NCBI RefSeq assembly: GCF_033958435.1
Contig: NC_134137.1
Location: 240,172,501 to 240,236,500 of the forward strand
DNA: 64,000 nt
Origin: Carettochelys insculpta
Taxonomy: Eukaryota > Chordata > Testudines > Carettochelyidae
Reading direction: 5' to 3'
Position numbers and translations under genes: made by a program. Below are positions 1 through 12,515 of the stretch, one piece after another (within the stretch, counting starts at the first letter, position 1; each line of letters opens with the position of its first letter). The notes under the pieces are model-generated. The model was not told where the DNA came from and searched no databases. It saw only the letters and a list, made by a program, of their open reading frames with translations.

Positions 1-1144
1 GTTTTGTGGATAAATTAGAGGACATTAGTCTCCATAGAGGTCTATCTAATTCCTTTCATGAGTACTAAACTCATACGCCAAATGATAAGGGAAGATAGAC
101 ACATGGTCCATTTTAATAAATTTCTATGGCCATTAATTAAATTATGAAATGAAGATCCTGGTCAAAACATTCAAACGTAGTGACTAAAGTTAATCACTTA
201 AATCCATATTTAAGCTCCAAAATAAGAAGGCTATTTTTAACAAGAATACTGAGTCCACACAAATCCTATAACTTCAAATAAGGCACTTATTCTCATTTGC
301 CCTAAGACCACTTTACATTGCTCTGCCAGAAGGGACCTTAACATGGACCCCCTTTCATTGCTAGAGGTTTGTTAAAGGGGCCATGAGATAATCAGGCCCT
401 CAAAGATAAAAGTTCTCAGAACAATTGAGAATCAGGCCTCAAACTAATTGTGGAGTGTAAGACAGAACAAAAACAAGCTTGTACTGCCTTTCAACAAGCT
501 GAAGCTAGCATCTTACAGATTTTCCCAAGCTTATGCAATGAGTCACCCCAGATACTGGTCAATGTCAAGTGAACAACCCTGTTTGCAAAAAACAGAATAA
601 CATTACAAAGAAAAAATGCAGGGATGTGTAAGATTCAAAATTCAAGTTTACTTCTTTCATTAGCTAACAACTACAGCTGTGTTTTCTCATGATTTCACAA
701 AGCATATCAGTCAAATATGACTGTGCCTTGTATTTGGGCCTGAACATAAATAAAAGTTGCATATTTTATGGCATTTCAATAATTTTGGCTATGACTAGCA
801 GACTTAGTACAAATTCAATACACCCACATAACCATATTTTACCCAACCAAAATCTGTAGAAAGCATCGCAGACCTGGATGCATAAGATAAATGCTTTTCT
901 GTAGGGAGGTCCTCATTGTTTGTGTGCTTTAAGAGAGCTGGCTGTTAAAATTAAATAGGGCTGTGCTCCTTCCCTCTACTAGAGATTTCATTCTGCCAGA
1001 TCACCAGCTCTTCATTCCTATCTTGTGACTTATCCAGATATACACTCACCAGGTTCTGACTGTCAAAGAAGTTACTACAATCCCCATCAATTGCCAGGAA
1101 GGCTTCAGCCCAAATAAATGTTAGGAACACAAGGAAGGCTTCTA
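1..1144. other. Upstream intergenic sequence, no gene recognised
   Basis: AT-rich sequence with no convincing exon, RNA gene or classifiable repeat. A 66-codon minus-strand ORF (951-1151) begins with a hydrophobic, signal-peptide-like stretch and contains a GTGAGT donor-like site near 1050. Its start overlaps the edge of a repeat and it has no visible partner exon, so I do not call it a gene. Confidence 0.5.
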
Positions 1145-1412
1145 CAGCCAAGTCTTGTACCGTTAGACATCCTGAAGTAAGGGAGAAGTCCTACACCGGG
1201 AGAGAAAATCAACCTAAGATATGCAACTCCAGCTACAAGAATAGCGTATCTGAAGTCAATGAAGCTTAAGTCGAATTTCTCCACCATCCCCACTGTGGGA
1301 GGTCAATGGGGGAAACTTTCCCATCAACTTCCCTTAGTCCTTGCAACCTGGTGAAGTACCAGGGTTGATGGGTGCACCCACAGTGTTCAATTTAGTGGGT
1401 CTGTCCTAGAGC
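1145..1412. mobile_element. MITE-like DNA transposon remnant
   Basis: The block has the texture of sauropsid non-autonomous DNA elements: TCGA-containing segments around 1270, an internal ACCAGGGTTGATGGGTG segment near 1360 and a right edge ending in GGGTCTGTCCTAGAGC. The family is recognised from general resemblance only. Termini and target-site duplication are not resolved, so the limits are approximate. It has no coding potential of its own. Confidence 0.4.
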
Positions 1413-2216
1413 CACCCCAAAAGACCAACCTCCAAACCATGAACTAGATGCTAAGTATAGGCAAGCCCTAAAGCTTCACTAAGCTACCAAAGACACTTCA
1501 GAGACTAGAAACACCAGTCAAGAGTGTTGTGGGATTTTCATGAGATCTCCACAAAAGGTTTAGGGAAGAGGAAAGGTTTCCCCACTAGTTTTTCACACAG
1601 GTGGAGTTTAATCAAATATGTTCCTTGTCTACATCTGGGCATTTCTCTACAGAAAATAAATAAATTGCCTACTAATGAAGACATGATAGCCTTCTGGGAT
1701 TAGGTATCCTTTGTAGGTAGCAGAGAAAGGCCGTGGTTTTCAAAGAGGAATCAGTTGTTGGGCACCCAACTTGAGATACAAGAAAAGGAGTTTATTCTGT
1801 ATTTAATTACATCTTTTTTGAAAATTATGCCATTTTAAGATGTCTCAGGGTGGACAAGCTAAATCTCCAGTCACCTCTGAAAATCTGAGACATTTTAGAT
1901 TAGAAGGCCACAGAGCTGCTGTGAATCTTGACCTGTAAATACTAGTTATTCACAATGGAAGTGAATATTAATTATATTATTATTTCTAAATAATAAACCA
2001 AGATCAAAAAACTCATGATATTATAAGTGGACAAATGGAGGTAGTATTACAATTTTGGGTGATACTGATTAGGGCTCCAACATATCTAAAGTCATTTAGA
2101 TGAGTATTAGCTATGAAGAGGACATCCCACAGTGAAATCCAAGGGACTTTGGCCATTAGTAGAAGAATAAAGAGTCCAATCTTTGTGTTCTTATGCTCCC
2201 TGCTTCTTTAGCTCAC
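1413..2216. other. Unannotated intergenic sequence
   Basis: No ORF of note, no recognised repeat and no splice-flanked open frame. AT-rich, probably decayed unique or very old repeat sequence. Confidence 0.5.
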
Positions 2217-2219
2217 AAA

Positions 2220-2618
2220 GGCCATGTCTACACTAGCCCAAATCTTTGAAACGGCCATACAAATGGCCATTTCACAGATTATTAATGAGGCGCTGAAATG
2301 CATATTGAGTGCCTCTGAAGCATGCCACCAGTCACAGCTTCAAAATTGCCACATTCCACTGCCATGCGGCTCGTCCAGCGGGGGGTCCTTTCGAAAGGAC
2401 CCCGCCAACTTTGAAATCCCCTTATTCCTATCCACTGATAGGAATAAGGGGATTTTAAAGTCAGCAGGGTCCTTTCAGAAAGGACCCCCCTCTGGATGAG
2501 CCATGCGGCTGTGAAACACGACGATTTCAAAGAGCCACGGCTGGCGGCATTCTAATGTGGCGCTGAATATGCACCTGGCATGGCCATTTCGAAGATTTGG
2601 GCTACTGTAGACGTAGCC
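2220..2618. mobile_element. Palindromic MITE (GGCYAYGTCTACAC-end family)
   Basis: This is a 399-bp element whose two halves are reverse complements. It begins GGCCATGTCTACACTAG and ends GTAGACGTAGCC. Its centre is a near-perfect hairpin around 2425-2460 (CCTTATTCCTATC then GATAGGAATAAGG). Flanking trinucleotides are AAA (2217-2219) and TAA (2619-2621), a 3-bp duplication with one mismatch. It encodes no protein. Same family as the elements at 30051, 35905 and probably 28912. The 3-bp duplication points to a PIF/Harbinger-type mobiliser; that is inference. Confidence 0.8.
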
Positions 2619-2621
2619 TAA

Positions 2622-4140
2622 GATGTGTTTGCTAATATTAACATCCAGTCTGAGCGTACAAGGAATTGCATAGACTGTATATGGTCTTCATATATTACAG
2701 GAAACACACCTCTATCAGCCACTGAAGCATGCTTGGCACCGCTGTAGAAACCACTGTAGGCTTGGCATGTGAGGGACCCTGTTCTGAGGGCTTGGATTCT
2801 GTGCTCCCTGCTTGAATGGGCATAGGAAATAAAGGCTGGAGTTGGGTGAGAGTGTTTATATACTATATTTGCCTAAAAAATCAAGAATAAGGGAAAAAAT
2901 TGAAAGTCAAAATGTCTTGTTTCAATGAATGAAATAGTTCAACTTTTCATGTTGTTTTGTTCAAGTTATATTATTTTAAAGGGAGTGGAATAAAATGCCT
3001 ACACATAAACTGAATGTTTCATTGTATGTTAAATTAAATGTTTGATTGAAATTCAAATTTTTTTGTTTGTTTGTAATTTTTCATTAGGGCAAAGGAAAAC
3101 AAAGGCTTTCCCTTTTGAGTCAACACAATATAATTTTTCCCCTGATTTTTTTGGTTTGACTCCCAAACCAAAAAGTCAGTTTTTCACTCAGTTCCACAAG
3201 AGGCAGGCAGAGACCCTCTTTCCAGATGTAGGCTGTAGGTATAACCCATATATTCATCTCCATGAGTTTCATCTGGAGTCTCTCCACAGAGGCATAGGGC
3301 ATTTGTTGACGGACAACCCACACTTGTTCAGTTCAAGGTCAATAGCTAACAAAGTATCTCTACAATCTGATGGTGAATGAGCCCATGACTTCACGTGTAT
3401 TACTTAGGACTATCTACATGAGAAAGTTTTATCAATTATACTGTATAATTATACCAATGTAGTTAAACAGCTATACTTGTACTGGTATGATTCCCCATGT
3501 GGATATTCTTATTCCAGAATAAGAGTGGCATATTTCAGCAGCAAATAAGACCAAGTTCAGTATCTAGAGGTTCCTTCTCAACACAACACAGAACTGTTTC
3601 TACCTTCTACCCAGTAACCTGGAAAAATTATGCAATGCCCCGCACACCTGAGAGACAATACTTCCCCACTGGCAAGCACAGAATCTGATTAGTGCAGAAC
3701 AGACACTTTTAATGGAAGGAAATCCTTTGATCTTAATTAGGGACAGTGCTTCAAGCAGGATTAAAAATTTTAAAACTGAGCAGGACTCCCACCCCAGAGT
3801 GTGTGAGACAGTGTCTTCTGCCTCATGTTTTTGAGTTCTGCCATCAAAAGTTCCATTATTTTTGCCACCCTCTGCTGCCTCACCAGGACCTTATTGACAG
3901 TGTTGTTCTTAGTCAGTGAAAATCCATGGTTCAGTGGTTCATCTAGGTGTCATGTCCCACCTAGGGAAAAATGCCCCTTGCTTGCTCTGTCTTCTGAGCA
4001 TTTGTTCTGGCTTGCTGCCTTTCCAGCTCATGTTCCTTTCTGATGGACACCTGCCTCTCTGCTGTGACAGACACGACGTTTGCTCTGTGAGATAAATACA
4101 AATTTATTAATATCAATTTTGTAACTCTGGAATTTATAAA
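2622..4140. other. Intergenic sequence without recognised features
   Basis: AT-rich. Short ORFs at 3042-3380 and 3120-3323 lie on opposite strands of the same DNA and show no protein-family motif, so I treat them as chance. No RNA gene was seen. Confidence 0.5.
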
Positions 4141-4380
4141 TTTGAATTTGACTACCCTCACCTCTCCACGTGCTCCTCACAAAGTCAACAGTGCTGCTGC
4201 ACTCAATCAGCAAACATCGACTGTTGATGAGGGAACCTATCCCACAGTTCCCTCATCCCCAGAGCATTCTGGGTATGTTTGCTGGTATTTGACATCATCT
4301 TCCCACAGTGCATTGCTCTCATTCCCCTCCCGTGGTAAGCAAACGTCCATTTTTCCAGTCAGAAGGAATGAAAAGTAGGG
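4141..4380. mobile_element. Probable DNA-transposon remnant
   Basis: This segment carries words common in sauropsid DNA elements: CCCAGAGCATTCTGGGTATG near 4260 and CCACAGTGCATTGCTC near 4305, which resemble the 'cccacaatgca' cores seen again near 5615 and 21415. Termini are not identified. Classification is tentative. Confidence 0.3.
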
Positions 4381-4779
4381 CATCAACAAAGACGGGAAAG
4401 TTAACAGAAATCTCTTTCTTCGGTGACTGAATTATCAAGGGTTTTATAAAGAGCACCAAGTGTGTGTCTTCTCAACTGGCCATCCACAACTGTTGCCCTC
4501 CCTTGACTGCACCTGATCCCTGAAAATAACATGGGATAATGAAAAGCGTGAAGGAAGATTTGATAGTAAAGCTTTGGGAAAAAAGAGGGTTGCCGAGGAA
4601 AGGGTTTGTGGGTTCCCAGTTCACTACACAACTCCTGTGCACAATCTGTATTATCAACTGGCCCTCCACCCACACCTCCCTGCATGAACGGATGCAAAGG
4701 TAGAAGAAAAAGGATAGAAAACACTAAGAAAAAAAATATTTTTGTTTTCCCTCTTCACTGCACAGAAATTGCCCACATG

Positions 4780-5110
4780 GTGGATGGCAGCAACGTCCCG
4801 AAAATCTTAACGGCCAGGGGAAACTCCCCCCCGGCAGCAGCTAGCCCCCTGGGTCCTTGTTTGGGCAGGGGTGTGGGGGGGAGTTTCAGTGGGAAGCCAG
4901 CTGAAGTAGCCCCCTCTCCAGCAGAAAGGCCCCGAAAATCTGAGACACTGGGGAACACTTCCCCCTGGTGGCAGAAAGGCCCCAAAAATGTTTTCGGTGG
5001 GGAGCCAGCTGAAGTAACCGCCCCATGCATCAGAAAGGTCCCGAATATCATAGCCGCTGGGGAGGACTTCCCACTGGCAGCTGCCAGCCACCAAAATTCT
5101 TTCCCACCTT
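4780..5110. repeat. Degenerate GC-rich tandem repeat (about 55-60 bp unit)
   Basis: Several diverged copies follow one another of a unit built from GCAGAAAGGCCCCGAAAAT, then a short GGGGA block, then GCCAGCTGAAGTA. Clear copies start near 4920, 4972 and 5030. The open frames across it (for example 4606-5121 plus and 4807-5460 minus) reflect high GC and repetition, not genes. Confidence 0.55.
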
Positions 5111-5579
5111 TGGAGCCCTAACTGCGCACAAGCCAGGTCATGGTGCTGCCTGGCAGCATGGCCAGCACCGAATGGCAGGCAAATCCTTTTATGGGGCTGG
5201 GAGCTAGCCACATCATGTGGCTGAGCACAGGAAAGACCCCAACTGTGTGGAGCCTCTGGGGAAGGAGGGGGGCATGCACAAGTGTAAACCACTGAGAGGT
5301 TTCTAGGACTGTTACGCAAGCACAACCTCCACAACAGCCTTGCTGCCACATGGTGTGGCAGGGCAGCGGCTGGCACCAGGCAGCGCAGAAAAAAACATGC
5401 CAAGTGTAGAGACAGAACCACAAACTCCCTACAGGGACTATTTGCAATGGGTAGATGCACTCACAGCACTAATAGCAAAGACAGACAGACATTTCTCAGG
5501 TTCTCATACAAACGAGTCCACAGCCACAGGCTTCCTGGTCCCAGTTTGAAATTCATGATCTTGTTACCTAATTGTTGCA

Positions 5580-5865
5580 TACCTGACAGCAGTGGCCAGA
5601 GCGGAGTGCTGTGGGGCATTGTGGGTTACATACGGGGCATCTCTGGAGGCTAATCAATTGGATTTTAAGACATGGCACTTCCACACTGGCCTTTAATCGA
5701 ACTTTTGAATTCAAACTCGACACTACACCCAGCAGGTACCGACGATATTGTGCTCCCTAAATCGAGCTAATGACATTTACAGTGAAGACAGTCACGTGGT
5801 AATATTGAGGTAACTGCCTTAAATTCAAATGTATTTCCTAGGGTAAACTTAGCCCCAAACAGGTC
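5580..5865. mobile_element. DNA-transposon remnant
   Basis: A GGGGCATTGTGGGTTACATA segment near 5610 is followed by TCGAACTTTTGAATTC- and AAATCGAGCTAATG-type words typical of sauropsid MITEs. No clear terminal inverted repeat or duplication was found. Probably one decayed element or two overlapping ones. Confidence 0.3.
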
Positions 5866-6080
5866 AGTATTTTTGGAATCCACTCAGCTCTTTGCACACT
5901 GTCAGCTCCTGCCATGACTGCATGCTGCTTTTAGTGACAAGTCTGTGTTGACCGTGACCTGTTGCTAAAAGTTAGCATTTGTGAACCCTGTTTGTCAGCA
6001 TTTTTGCTGACAAAATATTTCCACGCCCTAGCCGCAGAGTGCTACTGTCAACAAAGCAGCATTCCCACTTTCACTTGCTG

Positions 6081-6133
6081 CCCTGCCCCACCCCACCCCA
6101 CCCCCGCCCCACCCCACCCCACCCCCGCCCCAA
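6081..6133. repeat. CCCCA/CCCCGCCCCA simple repeat
   Basis: About 53 bases of iterated CCCCA with a higher-order duplication. The G-rich complement could fold as a G-quadruplex. Confidence 0.9.
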
Positions 6134-6440
6134 CTTTGTCCTTCATGATGTGGGGGAGGGAGGATTTAAGCACCCGTGAATGACAAATGTGCAAGTCCAA
6201 GCATAGACATGAAGGAGACTGTGGAGAAATGCTGTCAAATTAGAAATGTTTTCAACTCTGGTGAGCACTTACAACAAAAGCTCCTAATGGACCCTATTTA
6301 GCTGTGTCATTGAACAGAGAGAAAAACCAGTAAAGCGAGATCACAGTTTAATCTCTTATTGAAAATCTTCCTTAGGGACAGCCCGCATCTCCTGTCTGGG
6401 ACGCTTCTCTCCACCCCTGCTTTCCCACCCCCACCCCCAC

Positions 6441-8780
6441 CACCTTACTTTCACATCATCATCATCAACAGAACAATGACGGTGGGCTCAGCACCCTCAG
6501 TGTCTTGTGCCTCCCTCACTATTTCCTTCCACCTTTCCCTGTCCAGTGCAGAGTGTCTCCGTTTCTGTAGAATAGCTCCAAACAATTCTACTATATCATC
6601 TACCCATTCTCTCTGGGATCTGCCTCTCCTATTCGAATCATCCATTATGCTGGATACCAGGGTCTTGACTTTTCACTCGTAGTCCATTGTGCAGATATGC
6701 CTGAATAGCTGTAACTTCTGTTGTTTAACCTTCTGCAGTAGGTTCTCTTTCGGCTGTATTTTCCTATATAATTCCTTGTTGGTGACGTTCTGCACCCTTC
6801 CTGTTCTCAGGATCTTTCTATAATATCTCCTTTCGAACACCAATATCCTTCTCTTCAGATCTTTCATTATCACCCATGTTTCACATCAGCACAACGTGCT
6901 GCTGAATACATACTTTTTCAAGATGCTCAGCTTTGTTCCTTATCTAATTGCTTTACTTTTCCAGATCTTACCCATCACCCACAAACTTACTCTTGTTTCA
7001 CTATTCTAGTCATTATTTCTTTCTTACAGTGTAGATCTTACATCACGTTGCCCTCTATATACATGAACTTCCCTATGTTCTCTAGTTCCAACCTGTCTAC
7101 ACTGATCTTCCTTCCAATTTTCTTATCTCCAAATACCATTGTTTTCATTTTATTGGTTCATAATCAGTCTATACCACTTCCCTTCCTCGTTTAGCAGCTG
7201 CATCATTCTTCCCAGCTTCTCTTCACCTTCCTCAATCGTAACTTTATCATTTGTGAACCTCAGGTTGTTGATTCTCGTACCGTGCACAGATATCCCTTCT
7301 ACCTCTTCCTTGATCTTGTCCATCACTCTCTCTAGGAGCATGATGAAGATACTCGACAATATCAGATCTCCTTGTCTCATATCTCTACTCATTCTAAACC
7401 AAATTCTCAACTCTGTGCATGTTCTCACTTCTGCCTCCATATTGTCACTGATATCCTTCAACAACCATGTCAGTCTGCTATCCACTCCATACAACTCCAA
7501 CACCGTCTAAATCACTTTCTGATCTGTATTGTTAAATACCTTCTGAAAAATCAATTGCAGATGTTCTTGTTCTTTTGTCGAGTTTTCTCCACTATCAGTC
7601 TTAGTGCCAACAGCTGCTGTATGGTACTTCTGTCTTTCCTGAATCCTGCTTGCTCAACCGCTTGATGTTCTTCCATCTGTGATCCTAGTCTCTCCTTCAG
7701 TATGATCATCAGCACTTTGCCTAAATGACTCATCAGCGCAATTGTTCTGTAGTTCTTGAACTCTAAAATACTTCCTTTCTTGTGTGTTGTCATTAACACG
7801 TATCTTGTCCATTCCTTAGGTGCCTTCCCTTCTTTCCATGCTATATTACATAGTTGGCGTATTTCCTGGGTCATCATTTTTGCACTGTATTTGATCATCT
7901 CGTGATCCCGTGATCTTATCATTTCCAGGATTTTTATTGTTCTTTAGTCGTTTCACTGCTCTTTCTACTTCCTCCTTTGAAATATCAGTCTCGCTTTCAA
8001 TGTTCAGCAGAGATACCTCATTCAGTTCTTCAATCAGTCCCTCTGAGACACTTGGGTCCAACTGTGCTTTGTACAGATTGCTGCAATATCTTGTCTATCA
8101 CTGCCCAACCTTCTCCTTGTTCATGAGCAGCTCATCATTCTCATCTTTGATTGCCATTTGCTTCAGCTGCCACTTTCTATTAATATTCCTAATCATTTTA
8201 CACATCTCCCTGGTCTTACACCCGCCATATCTCTCTCCATCTTCACACTGCTCCTCTAATCATTTTGCCTTATCCTTTCTGGCCATTTTCCTTAACTCAT
8301 TGCATTTCACTCTCTACTGCTGTTCTGTCCTCTCAGAAACATCCCTTCTGATCTTCAATGCTCTTTTCTCTTGGATCAACTTCAGCCACTTCTTATTGAT
8401 CTTCTCTTCTTCCAGAACAGTCTGCTCAGTTGCCTCTTCTATCATCATGGCTATCCCTTTGACTCCCTTATCTAGGTCTTTCTCTGTGCCCCCATTCCTA
8501 ATCTTCTCTTCAAATATTGCTCTGTATATATTCCCTATTTCTTCCTCACCTATCCTTGCCATGTCTCTTCTTTTCTTAAACTGTGTCTTACACTTTCTCT
8601 TGAGTTTCATCTACATGTTTGTGATCACTAGACTGTGATCTGCGTCTTTCTGAGTTTTTTCTTTTGGTAGCCAACTTATCAACTAAATTCCGATCACTCC
8701 ACTGGCCCTGTGGACCTTGTTTATCAAGGCAACCTCTGAGCCAGCATCTTTTATCAGTTAGGTCTTCTGGCATCAGATTT
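6441..8780 (-). mobile_element. 5'-truncated RTE-like non-LTR retrotransposon, decayed
   Basis: Read on the minus strand this is one LINE open frame broken by stops and frameshifts. In order it shows the end of an endonuclease domain (a SDHxLVI-like motif near 8640), a basic linker (8610-8150), the reverse transcriptase (around 7920-7150; QAGFRKDRSTIQQ, then MRQGDLILSSIF in place of the usual GVRQGCxLSPxLF, then INNLRFTND in place of the catalytic YADD region), and a C-terminal RRGRSQREWVDDIVE motif (6645-6451). The 3' end has a GAT trinucleotide tail, seen as CATCATCATCATC at 6457. Several key RT residues have mutated, so it is dead. The plus-strand ORF 7910-8638 is a shadow. Clade is by resemblance; RTE is most likely. 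Confidence 0.8.
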
Positions 8781-9369
8781 CATTCCTATTGTTGTTTCAC
8801 AGTCAGTGCATTGACATTCATCTGAACAACCCTCCTCCTTTACCCAGACTTAGGACTGGCATGGAACCCCTAGAGGCTTCGTGGTGGAGTTTAGTTGGAG
8901 GAACAGAAGGTAGCCTTTAATTTGTTCAGAAAAGTGAAGATGAAAGCCCTTTTTGATCCAGTGTTTGATTCTGGCAATGTAATTCTAACAAAATAAAAAT
9001 AATGAATAATAATCAGCTTCTCTGTGTGGAACAGCTTGAGAGAGTTTGAATGGTGCTATGGCCTGCTCATTGTTCTCCACGTGCAAAATTAAACCAAGAG
9101 ATAGAGAAGTCAAAACCACCAATTCCTAATGCATCGTGTTACCCAGTGGAATCTGAAATGTGCATAGATATTCTGGTTTGAGATTTTTTTTGAGAACCTT
9201 TTTTGGTTTTAATCTCAAAATATGAAGGAGCACCAAATTGTAGAAAGCCTCTGCCGGTGGCCCTTGTTGCAAAATATTCAGTGAGTGATAAACAGAGTGT
9301 TTTTCTGGCTCCTGCCACTATTTTTAAAATGCAGCTCTGAGACACCCTCTTCCACCTGCTGCCCCACTG
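8781..9369. other. Intergenic sequence without recognised features
   Basis: No gene, RNA or classifiable repeat was seen between the LINE and the GC-rich repeat block. Confidence 0.5.
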
Positions 9370-10310
9370 GGATGCTGCCGCCAGCCCTGACCTCACTCAG
9401 GTGCATGACTCGGCCGGAGCTAGAGGCGGGAAAGGGGGAGCTGGAGCAGGGGGTTTGAATGGGCCCAGAGTCCTGCACAGTGTGGAGCCGAGGTCCCCCT
9501 GAGCCTCCCGTGGGGCCGCCTCCCCCCAAAGTCACTGGGGCCAGAGCTCTGGGGGTCTGGGGCTGGGGTTGGGGCTGGGGCCTTGCACAGCATGGGGGCA
9601 AAGCCCCCCTCGAGCCTCCACTGTGTCACGGGGCCAGGGCCAGAGCCCTGTATGGTGTGGGGCCAAGGCCCCCGCAAAACCTTCCGTGGGGCTGGAGCCC
9701 TTCCCCCCTCAGAGTCCTCGCCACAGGGCTGAGGCTGGAGCTCTGCATGATGTGGGGCTTGGGCAGGGGGGTCCAGCCCACAGGCCAGAATCTGGCCCAC
9801 AGAGCCTTTTTATCCAGCCTACACCGCTGGCAGCTCCACCATTTTTACAGTGTGGCTCACATGGGCTCTGGCTCCAGCTGGTGTGGCTCCTGCCAGTGTG
9901 GCTCTAGCCAGCGCTGCTCCTGTGGGTGCGGCTCGCATGGGGTATAGCTCCAGCCAGCACACCTCATGCTGACCACAGCTCGGGCCCCGGCTCGCATGGC
10001 TCCTGCTGCTCCTGAGGCGGCGGCACCTCTGATAAGTCGCCACAGTCAGTTTGTGCTAATGGTGCCTAGCTTTGGGGGCAGGGGGGAGGCATTTACTCAG
10101 AGTGGCGGAGTTGGGGCTGCCTGGCTCTGGGGAATGGGAGGGGATGGGGTTAGAGTAGGGAGACTGGGGGTGCCTGGGTCTGGGGAAGGAGGACTGGATT
10201 AGAGTGGGGAAGGGACTGGGGAAGCCTGGGTCTGGGAGGTGGGATTGGGTTAGAGCAGGTGGGGGGCTGTGGGAGCCTGTGTCTGGTGGAGGGGAAGGGC
10301 ATTGTCCCTC
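9370..10310. repeat. GC-rich composite tandem repeats
   Basis: There are two adjoining arrays. At about 9450-9770, roughly three diverged units of about 90 bp carry GGCCAGAGCCCTGYAYRGTG and a run of C. At about 10085-10300, roughly four units of about 57-62 bp carry GCCTGGGTCTGGGGAAGG then GGATTAGAGTGGGG. Between them (9790-10010) is a GGCTCCTGCCAGTGTGGCTC-type short repeat. All long ORFs here are composition artefacts. Related sequence recurs at 27200-28260, so this is probably the interior of a dispersed element. Confidence 0.6.
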
Positions 10311-12079
10311 ATAAACATTCTGAAAATCTGGCAACTTTACTCGGGCCCCATGCGAGGGTGGTTAAGCTGCCCGGGGCAGTTTGGTCCCTGAACAGGGGAC
10401 AGCTAAGCTGCCTAAGGGAGGTTTGGGTCCCTGCAGTGGGGGGAGGGGAGAGCTGGGCCTCTGGAGGGCAGATTGGGGCTTGATTTCCATCACCTGTTTT
10501 TCTAGACAAAAAACACTGGTGATAAAAGAAAAAGCACAGAACAACTATGTAATACAAACTGCTTAATGACCCTAGAAAGCAGAAGAGGAATTCACAGACA
10601 TTTAAAAAAATCCCCTGGTATGCTGACACAATTGCAAAACAAGGAAAGTCAGAAAACAATGGTATTTCGAGAACATTATACAAAATTGTCCTTGCCAGAA
10701 ACAGAAGAATAGGCTATTTTGAAAGATATGAAGGGCACACCGCAGTGCATTCACAGTCACCGTGAAAATCTTGCTGCAGTACTGGATCTGACCATAGAGC
10801 TACAGTCCTCTGAAATCTTCACTGGCAGAAATTCAGGCCTTATAGGTCAAATTCACCCCTGATGTCACTCAGCTTTATGTCTTGTGACTCATTTTCTCCT
10901 GCTCTCGACAGTGTCTGTGCCCTGCTTCTTGTTTTTCTACTTCACGCTTACTTACACTGTGATATGTCTTGAATTCAACACCCTTTTCAGAAAGCTAATC
11001 AAGCTACTTCTCCAGCAGACTGGGAAGAAGGGACAAAGGAGAGAATGTACAAAACCGGTTCATCTCAGGTAGGTACTGATGATCTTCCATCTCCAGAAAA
11101 AGGCCAGACAACGACCTTCTCTGAAATAATGTATTGTGTAGTTCAATCTCAAGTCATGAGAAAGGGTTGATTTATCATTTCTATAAAAGACTGTGAAAAT
11201 AGAAAACGGTCAGGAATAGCCCAATATGTTAAATTCATGGCTACATTCTTTCCATGACCTCATGCTCCTTAAGACCAATAGTGGTGAAATAAATGTCACA
11301 GCACATCAGGTACCAGAGCTGATGGCTTTGCCTTTAAGCCATGACTGCCTCCTTCACAACAGGAACATCAAGCACCTGATACATTTTGGTGCTATTTTCC
11401 AAACCTGAAGAAATTATTTCACAAACATTGTGCAGCATGCAACACTGAGCAGTAATCCTGGAGATTTAATGTATGCCATTTGTACTTCAGTAGACATGTC
11501 CACCACAAGTATGTTCCCTCTCCAATCATCTCTCAGGCTGCTGAGTGTAAGGAGGAGGCAGAATTTCATCTATGTAATCAGCAGATATCTTTATTCTGCA
11601 AGGGAACATTAAAAAAAGCATCCTGACATCATTATGCAAATTGAAATTCCATTATAGTGTGTCCTAAGCAAACAGAAATTGTGTTGCATTGTGACCCAGG
11701 GTAAGAGCAGTGGAATTTGTTAACGCTTCCACATAATTAATTTTAGCTCATTGCCCAACCCTGACGCCAAAAGATATGAGTACTCCATAGTGGTTCCTAA
11801 GCCATGGACCCCAGAGTCCTTTTTTCATGATCTGCATCATGTATGCTTTTAGATTCAGGCAGAGAGGTGCTGAAAGGGGAAGTGAAACAATTCATTGAAT
11901 GGAAAAAAATGAAAAGACAAACACTGACACTACAGCTCACATGACAACAAAGTGAGAGGTTTTACAATTGTAACAGCCACAAAATTGTGAAATACCAGTC
12001 ATGATAATAGTCACTTTCTCATGGGAAATACTCAGAAATGACTCGGTAAAGTGGGACTTAGTTTATTATGAAGCACAGT
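10311..12079. other. Intergenic sequence without recognised features
   Basis: Mostly unique-looking, AT-rich from about 10490 on. Short ORFs such as 10884-11072 and 11226-11408 have no family signature or supporting splice context. Confidence 0.45.
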
Positions 12080-12087
12080 TTCCAAAC

Positions 12088-12515
12088 CAATGACTCTCAA
12101 CCTTTTCAAGCTACTGTACCTCTTTCAGGAGTCACGTTTGTCTTAAACCATGCTGACAAAAATCAGACATAAAAGTACAAGTCCCACAGCTTCCACTTAT
12201 GAGGAAACTGCTCACTTTTTCAGCTTCATCATATCATTATAAATCTATTGGAATATAAATATTGTACTTACATTTTAGTGTATAATACATGGAGCAGTAT
12301 GAACAAGTCATTATCTATGAAATTTTAACAGAGAGTAAGCTGTACTAGTCTATACACTATCTAAACAAAAAGCAGTCAAGTAGCACTTGAAATTTTAGTT
12401 AGTATTAATTTGCTAGTGCTTTTGCATAGCCCTTTTTTAAAACTAGGTTGCCGTCTAAATGAGTTGACGCACCATCTGGAAGACCTCTGTGTATATCCAT
12501 GTTTGAAAACCACCG
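12088..12515. mobile_element. hAT-type non-autonomous DNA transposon
   Basis: The left end is CAATGACTCTCAACC. The right end reversed is CGGTGGTTTTCAAAC, a decayed form of the CAGTGGTTCTCAACC hAT terminus. The element is flanked by a perfect 8-bp duplication TTCCAAAC (12080-12087 and 12516-12523), as expected for hAT. It contains no coding sequence. Without the nested 60-bp insert and its 10-bp duplication it would be about 358 bp. Confidence 0.9.
12328..12387 (+). mobile_element. 60-bp solo terminus of a Penelope-like element
   Basis: The 60 bases from ACAGAGAGTAAGC to CAAGTAGCACT match, as reverse complement, the 5' (right-hand) end of the larger PLE at 13307-13888. They are flanked by a perfect 10-bp duplication TGAAATTTTA (12318-12327 and 12388-12397). 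The hAT sequence reads continuously once the insert is removed. No coding capacity. Confidence 0.85.

Noticed and set aside
7910..8638. 242-codon plus-strand ORF
   Set aside because: It is the complement of the LINE coding strand, rich in S, F and L with no motif; the minus strand carries the real reverse transcriptase.
9459..9947. 162-codon ORF in GC-rich DNA
   Set aside because: Lies in tandem repeats; repetitive peptide with no family resemblance.
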